A stretch of DNA of 10,087 nucleotides from an uncultured Gemmatimonadales bacterium (GTDB lineage Bacteria > Gemmatimonadota > Gemmatimonadetes > Longimicrobiales > Gaopeijiaceae): assembly GCA_937982605.1 (NCBI GenBank), contig CALJLC010000246.1:1-10087 (forward strand), read 5' to 3'. This document shows, one piece after another, positions 7,347 to 10,087 of the stretch. Positions within the stretch are counted from its first letter, which is position 1. Every line of letters starts with the position of its first letter. A program made the position numbers and the translations under genes. The notes below the pieces were generated by a model, which was given only the letters and a program-made list of their open reading frames with translations, was not told where the DNA came from and made no database searches.

Positions 7347-8320
7347 CCGTAGGCCTCCACGAGCGGCTCGAGGCCCTCGGTCCAGAGGGCACCCATGCGA
7401 TCGAGGGGGTCCAGCGGGAGCTCACGCCGGCGCGCCATGGCGCGCGCGAGCTGGAACTGGAACGTCTTCGCCGTGGTCGAGATCCCGCCGAACGCCTCGA
7501 TCGACGGCTCCAGCCCCCTCTCTCCTCCCGCGGCGAGCCACTTGAGATAGGTCTCGACGAGCTCGAAGCAGGCGCCGTACTGCCGCAGCGTGGCGAACGA
7601 GTACTGGTGGAACGTCTCGATCGGCTCCTCCATGAGCCACTCGAGGTCGGCCTCGAAGCGCGTCTTGAACTTCGTGAAGGGATTGGCGGGCGGGAGCAGC
7701 GCGAGGTGCTCGCGCAGGCACCCCAGCGATGCGTCGACGAGCGCGCGCCCATTCTCCGGACGTGGACGGTCGAGGATCTTCACGTACTCGATGTAGGGCG
7801 GGAGCATCCGCTCGTGCACGAGGCCGCCGAGCTGGTAGATGTCCTCGAAGTCCTGCCCGTCCAGGTGGTAGTAGCCCTGCCCGTGGAAGTAGCCCATGTG
7901 CCGGGCCTCGATGTCGATCTCGTTGACCGCCACGGTCGACTTCACGTGCTCGAGCTTGTACGCGGTCCCCTGCGTGTCCGGCAGGAAGTACGAGTCGAGC
8001 TCGACGAGCACCGGCCGTCCCAGCTCGACCTGCTGCTCCACGTGGTGGACGAGGCTCCGCCACGGGTTCAGCTCGTTGATGTCGAGCCCGAAGAGCTCGA
8101 GCAGGTCGGCGTGGGGGAACTTGAAGAAGGTCCACTGGTCACCCTCGAAGTCGATCCGGAGGGTGAAGGGAAGCGCCGCGATCGGCTCGAAGCCGAGACC
8201 GTGCAGGAGCTCCACGATCACGTCGACGTAGCAGTTGGTCTCGGCCCACTGCCGGCCTTCGCCGTGGATCGCGTGTCTCTCGTATGTGGCGGGGTCCAGC
8301 TCCCGGATGGGTCCGGTCAT
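7343..8320 (-). CDS. DUF1839 family protein, possible carrier-protein acyltransferase
   Basis: A 325-residue protein matching DUF1839 along its length: TNCYVDVIVELLHGLG (28-43), IDFEGDQWTFFKFPH (56-70), INELNPWRSL (81-90), GRPVLVELDSYFLPDTQG (101-118), EHVKSTVAVNEID (124-136) and GYFHGQGYYHL (143-153). The family has no established activity; from memory, members often lie beside amino acid:[carrier protein] ligases and acyl-CoA dehydrogenases, as here. The layout of C30 at the start of a helix, a later 'GRPVLVELDSYFLPD' strand and H125 resembles the cysteine-acyltransferase domain of BtrH, which moves an acyl group from a carrier protein to an aminoglycoside. This is my inference. The C-terminal half (about 195-325) is helical-looking, and there is no signal peptide. 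ATG at 8320 overlaps the ligase stop as ATGA, so the start is well supported; GAGGAG lies 13 nt upstream. The 3' end overlaps the GH2 TTG start. Confidence 0.9.
   Translation of the reverse strand: MTGPIRELDPATYERHAIHGEGRQWAETNCYVDVIVELLHGLGFEPIAALPFTLRIDFEGDQWTFFKFPHADLLELFGLDINELNPWRSLVHHVEQQVELGRPVLVELDSYFLPDTQGTAYKLEHVKSTVAVNEIDIEARHMGYFHGQGYYHLDGQDFEDIYQLGGLVHERMLPPYIEYVKILDRPRPENGRALVDASLGCLREHLALLPPANPFTKFKTRFEADLEWLMEEPIETFHQYSFATLRQYGACFELVETYLKWLAAGGERGLEPSIEAFGGISTTAKTFQFQLARAMARRRELPLDPLDRMGALWTEGLEPLVEAYG
7354..7358 (-). promoter_or_regulatory. Shine-Dalgarno GGAGG that decides the TTG start of the GH2 gene
   Basis: On the minus strand GGAGG ends 7 nt before TTG at 7346, inside the last codons of the DUF1839 gene. 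Perfect spacing and the TTGA overlap with the upstream stop make the rare TTG the best start. It also suggests coupled translation of the two genes. Confidence 0.75.
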
Positions 8321-9243
8321 AGCTCGAGCACGCTCCTCACTTCGCTCGGCCAGCGGTCGGGATCCATCCCGTGGGTGCGGAAGAGCGCCAGCGCGATGCG
8401 CTCGAGCCCGAAGCCGACGCAGGAGGTGTGCGCCACCTCGCCGTCGGCGGACCGGATGTCGAAGGCCACCCCGAAGTGGTCGAGGTGGCAGTTGCTCGAC
8501 GTGATCGCGGTCGGCTTCTCCTCGGAGGTGATCGGGCAGACGATCTCGTACTTGAGGTCCTGCTCGCGCTGGGTCGCCTTCATCATCCGGCCGCCCCGCC
8601 CGAAGAAGGGGTCGTTGGCGACCTCCTCGCGGACGTTCAGCCCCAGGCTGCGATGGATCTCGAGCGCCCGCCGGATCCACTCGTCGCGGTGCTCGACCGC
8701 CTGCTGCGGCGTGCCGAGGCGCACGTACTCCCGCTGGCGGAAGACCTGCATGCGGGCCGGATCGTCGGACGGCTCGTGCCGGAAGACGAAGGTCCGCAGA
8801 TCGACGACGCGTCCGCCCTCGGGCAGCGTGCCGGTGGCGGTCGGGTAGAGGGGATAGCAGGCCGCCGGAACCATCACGACCTCGGTCGGCGTCAGCGAGC
8901 CCGTCCAGTCCTCCCCGGCGTGCATCGAGGTGACCATGCCGGCGTGCTCCGCTTCGGTGCCCGTGAAGGAGTGCACTGATCCGAGCAGCTGCGGCATCGT
9001 CTCGATGTGGTCCGTGCCCTCGTACGTCCGGCGGCTGAGGATCGGCGGGAAGCGCATCACCTCGGCGTTCTGGTCCGCCCCGCGCCGGGTGACCACCCGC
9101 TCGAAGTGCTCGATCACGCCCTCGAAGGTGCCGCTCCGACCGTACAGCCCCCGCACCCCGGAAGGGATGAGGTGCCCCGCCTCGATCAGCTCGGCCAGGT
9201 ACGCGGCCCGGGCCTTCTCGAGCTGTCCATCGCTTTCGGCCAT
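8317..9243 (-). CDS. Amino acid:[carrier protein] ligase (class II aminoacyl-tRNA synthetase homologue)
   Basis: A 308-residue homologue of the catalytic core of atypical (methanogen-type) seryl-tRNA synthetase with no tRNA-binding domain. Characterised relatives from Bradyrhizobium and Agrobacterium adenylate a small amino acid (glycine or alanine) and load it onto the phosphopantetheine arm of a carrier protein instead of tRNA. The motif 2 region is MQVFRQREYVRLGT (165-178) and motif 3 is CVGFGLERIALALF (275-288) with the class II GLER. A Zn-binding set as in atypical SerRS appears at C129 (AACYPLYP), E172 (REY) and C252 (SSNCHLDHFG). The size fits the ligase and is too short for a tRNA synthetase. 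ATG at 9243 is 4 nt after the dehydrogenase stop with a weak AGGG upstream; the stop overlaps DUF1839 as ATGA. Amino-acid specificity cannot be read. A cognate carrier protein is not in the window and is expected beyond 10087. Confidence 0.93.
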   Translation of the reverse strand: MAESDGQLEKARAAYLAELIEAGHLIPSGVRGLYGRSGTFEGVIEHFERVVTRRGADQNAEVMRFPPILSRRTYEGTDHIETMPQLLGSVHSFTGTEAEHAGMVTSMHAGEDWTGSLTPTEVVMVPAACYPLYPTATGTLPEGGRVVDLRTFVFRHEPSDDPARMQVFRQREYVRLGTPQQAVEHRDEWIRRALEIHRSLGLNVREEVANDPFFGRGGRMMKATQREQDLKYEIVCPITSEEKPTAITSSNCHLDHFGVAFDIRSADGEVAHTSCVGFGLERIALALFRTHGMDPDRWPSEVRSVLEL

Positions 9244-9247
9244 CGGG

Positions 9248-10087
9248 TCAGCCCTGCCGGTACGCGACCTGCATCGTGGCGTTGTGACCCCGGATGCGGT
9301 CGTTGTTCACCATGAGCGACGCACCGTAGGCGTCGCGGAGGTGGCGACTGAGGCTGCTGTCCGAGTCGTTCTTGTAGCCGGAGATGCCCACGATGAGGAG
9401 CGCCTGTCCGACGATGTCGACCACGAGCTCGGAGCAGGTGATCTTCACGTTGTTGACGCGGACGCTGAACCCGAAGTTGCTGAACGCCTCCGGGTCCCCC
9501 GCGTCGAGCATGCGCTGGTATTCGGCCATCGTTTCGTAGAGGCCGCTCCGCATCCCGAAGAGGACCTCGTCGACCTCCGCCAGGCGCAGCGCCGACACCG
9601 GCTGCACGTCCGGGCTGGCGAGCATCTTCTTGCGCACCGACTTGCGGGCCTGGGTGACCGCGGAGCTGGCCAGACCGAGCCAGAGGGAGCCCCACGTCAT
9701 GTGCGAGAAGGGGTGCATGCTGTGGGCGAGGATGTCCGCGAACGGCTCGGGGAGGATCTGGTCCACGTGCCCCGAGCCACGCAGGACGAAGCCCAGGCTG
9801 CACGTGCCCCGGAATCCGAGCGTGTCCCACCCGGCGATCTGCTCGAGCTCGTACTGGTCCCGCTCGACGAGAACGTGGACCTGGTCGCTGCTCTTCGCGT
9901 CGGGCCCGCGGCGCGAGGTGACCAGGATCGCGTCGGCCTCGAGCCCGTAGGAGATGACCGGAGCCTTCTTCTCGAGCGTGAAGCGGTCGCCTTCGGTCTC
10001 GACGCAGCAGAGGCTCGAGCGGAGGTCTCCGCCCACGCCCAGCTCGGTGGTCGCGGCCGCCAGCACGAGCTGGTCGTCGACGAGGCG
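9248..10087 (-). CDS. Acyl-CoA dehydrogenase family flavoprotein (N-terminus outside window)
   Basis: The last 279 residues of an acyl-CoA dehydrogenase-like protein; the 5' part lies past the right edge. Visible segments are the middle beta domain (TTELGVGGDLRSS, WDTLGFRGTCSLGFVLRG), then the C-terminal helical domain (WGSLWLGLASSAVTQARK, and GYKNDSDSSLSRHLRDAYG), with a terminal NNDRIRGHN segment in place of the GTNEI-type motif of classical members. Family enzymes use FAD to introduce an alpha,beta double bond in acyl thioesters, and some relatives (the PltE type) oxidise prolyl groups on carrier proteins. The catalytic base cannot be identified with confidence in the visible part. The stop lies 4 nt before the carrier-protein ligase start, so the two are co-translated. 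Context suggests a substrate bound to a carrier protein rather than to CoA; that is an inference. The frame is open to the edge, so the GTG at 10066 is internal and not a start. Confidence 0.9.
   Translation of the reverse strand, partial: RLVDDQLVLAAATTELGVGGDLRSSLCCVETEGDRFTLEKKAPVISYGLEADAILVTSRRGPDAKSSDQVHVLVERDQYELEQIAGWDTLGFRGTCSLGFVLRGSGHVDQILPEPFADILAHSMHPFSHMTWGSLWLGLASSAVTQARKSVRKKMLASPDVQPVSALRLAEVDEVLFGMRSGLYETMAEYQRMLDAGDPEAFSNFGFSVRVNNVKITCSELVVDIVGQALLIVGISGYKNDSDSSLSRHLRDAYGASLMVNNDRIRGHNATMQVAYRQG

Noticed and set aside
8317..9243. A true seryl-tRNA synthetase
   Set aside because: At 308 residues it lacks room for a tRNA-binding domain, and its neighbours are carrier-protein-pathway genes. 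The motif order matches amino acid:[carrier protein] ligases.

Overview
The window is very G+C rich, and its coding capacity lies entirely on the minus strand. Eight protein genes read from high to low coordinates, and the first and last run off the window edges. High G+C, GTG and TTG starts, and paired DUF2911 proteins (one a lipoprotein) suggest a Gemmatimonadota-, Acidobacteriota- or proteobacteria-like genome. This is a weak taxonomic inference, as no RNA or marker gene is present. I see no tRNA, rRNA, mobile element or CRISPR.

Layout in transcription order. Block A (10087 to 7343) has three genes: the C-terminal part of an acyl-CoA dehydrogenase family flavoprotein, a class II aminoacyl-tRNA-synthetase homologue of the amino acid:[carrier protein] ligase type, and a DUF1839 protein. 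Block B (7346 to 2129) follows without a break: a glycoside hydrolase family 2 (beta-mannosidase-like) enzyme, a double-domain alpha/beta hydrolase resembling the two hydrolases of exosortase/PEP-CTERM polysaccharide loci, and a PAPS-type sulfotransferase. Junctions in A and B are a 4-nt gap, three 4-nt stop/start overlaps (ATGA, TTGA, GTGA) and a 26-nt gap, so these six genes look like one translationally coupled operon. Block C (2073 to 830) is a tandem pair of DUF2911 proteins, only one with a lipoprotein signal, and begins 55 nt downstream with its own strong Shine-Dalgarno. A 127-nt gap with a 7-bp inverted repeat separates it from block D, a SAM-dependent methyltransferase cut by the left edge.

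Working model (inference). The synthetase homologue activates an amino acid and loads it onto a phosphopantetheine carrier protein, presumably encoded just beyond 10087. The dehydrogenase may oxidise the tethered aminoacyl group. DUF1839, whose Cys/His layout recalls BtrH-type cysteine acyltransferases, may move the acyl group to an acceptor. The GH2 enzyme, the exosortase-type hydrolases and the sulfotransferase suggest that the acceptor is a sugar or polysaccharide. An amino-acid carrier-protein pathway wired into glycan modification is the most interesting feature of the window.
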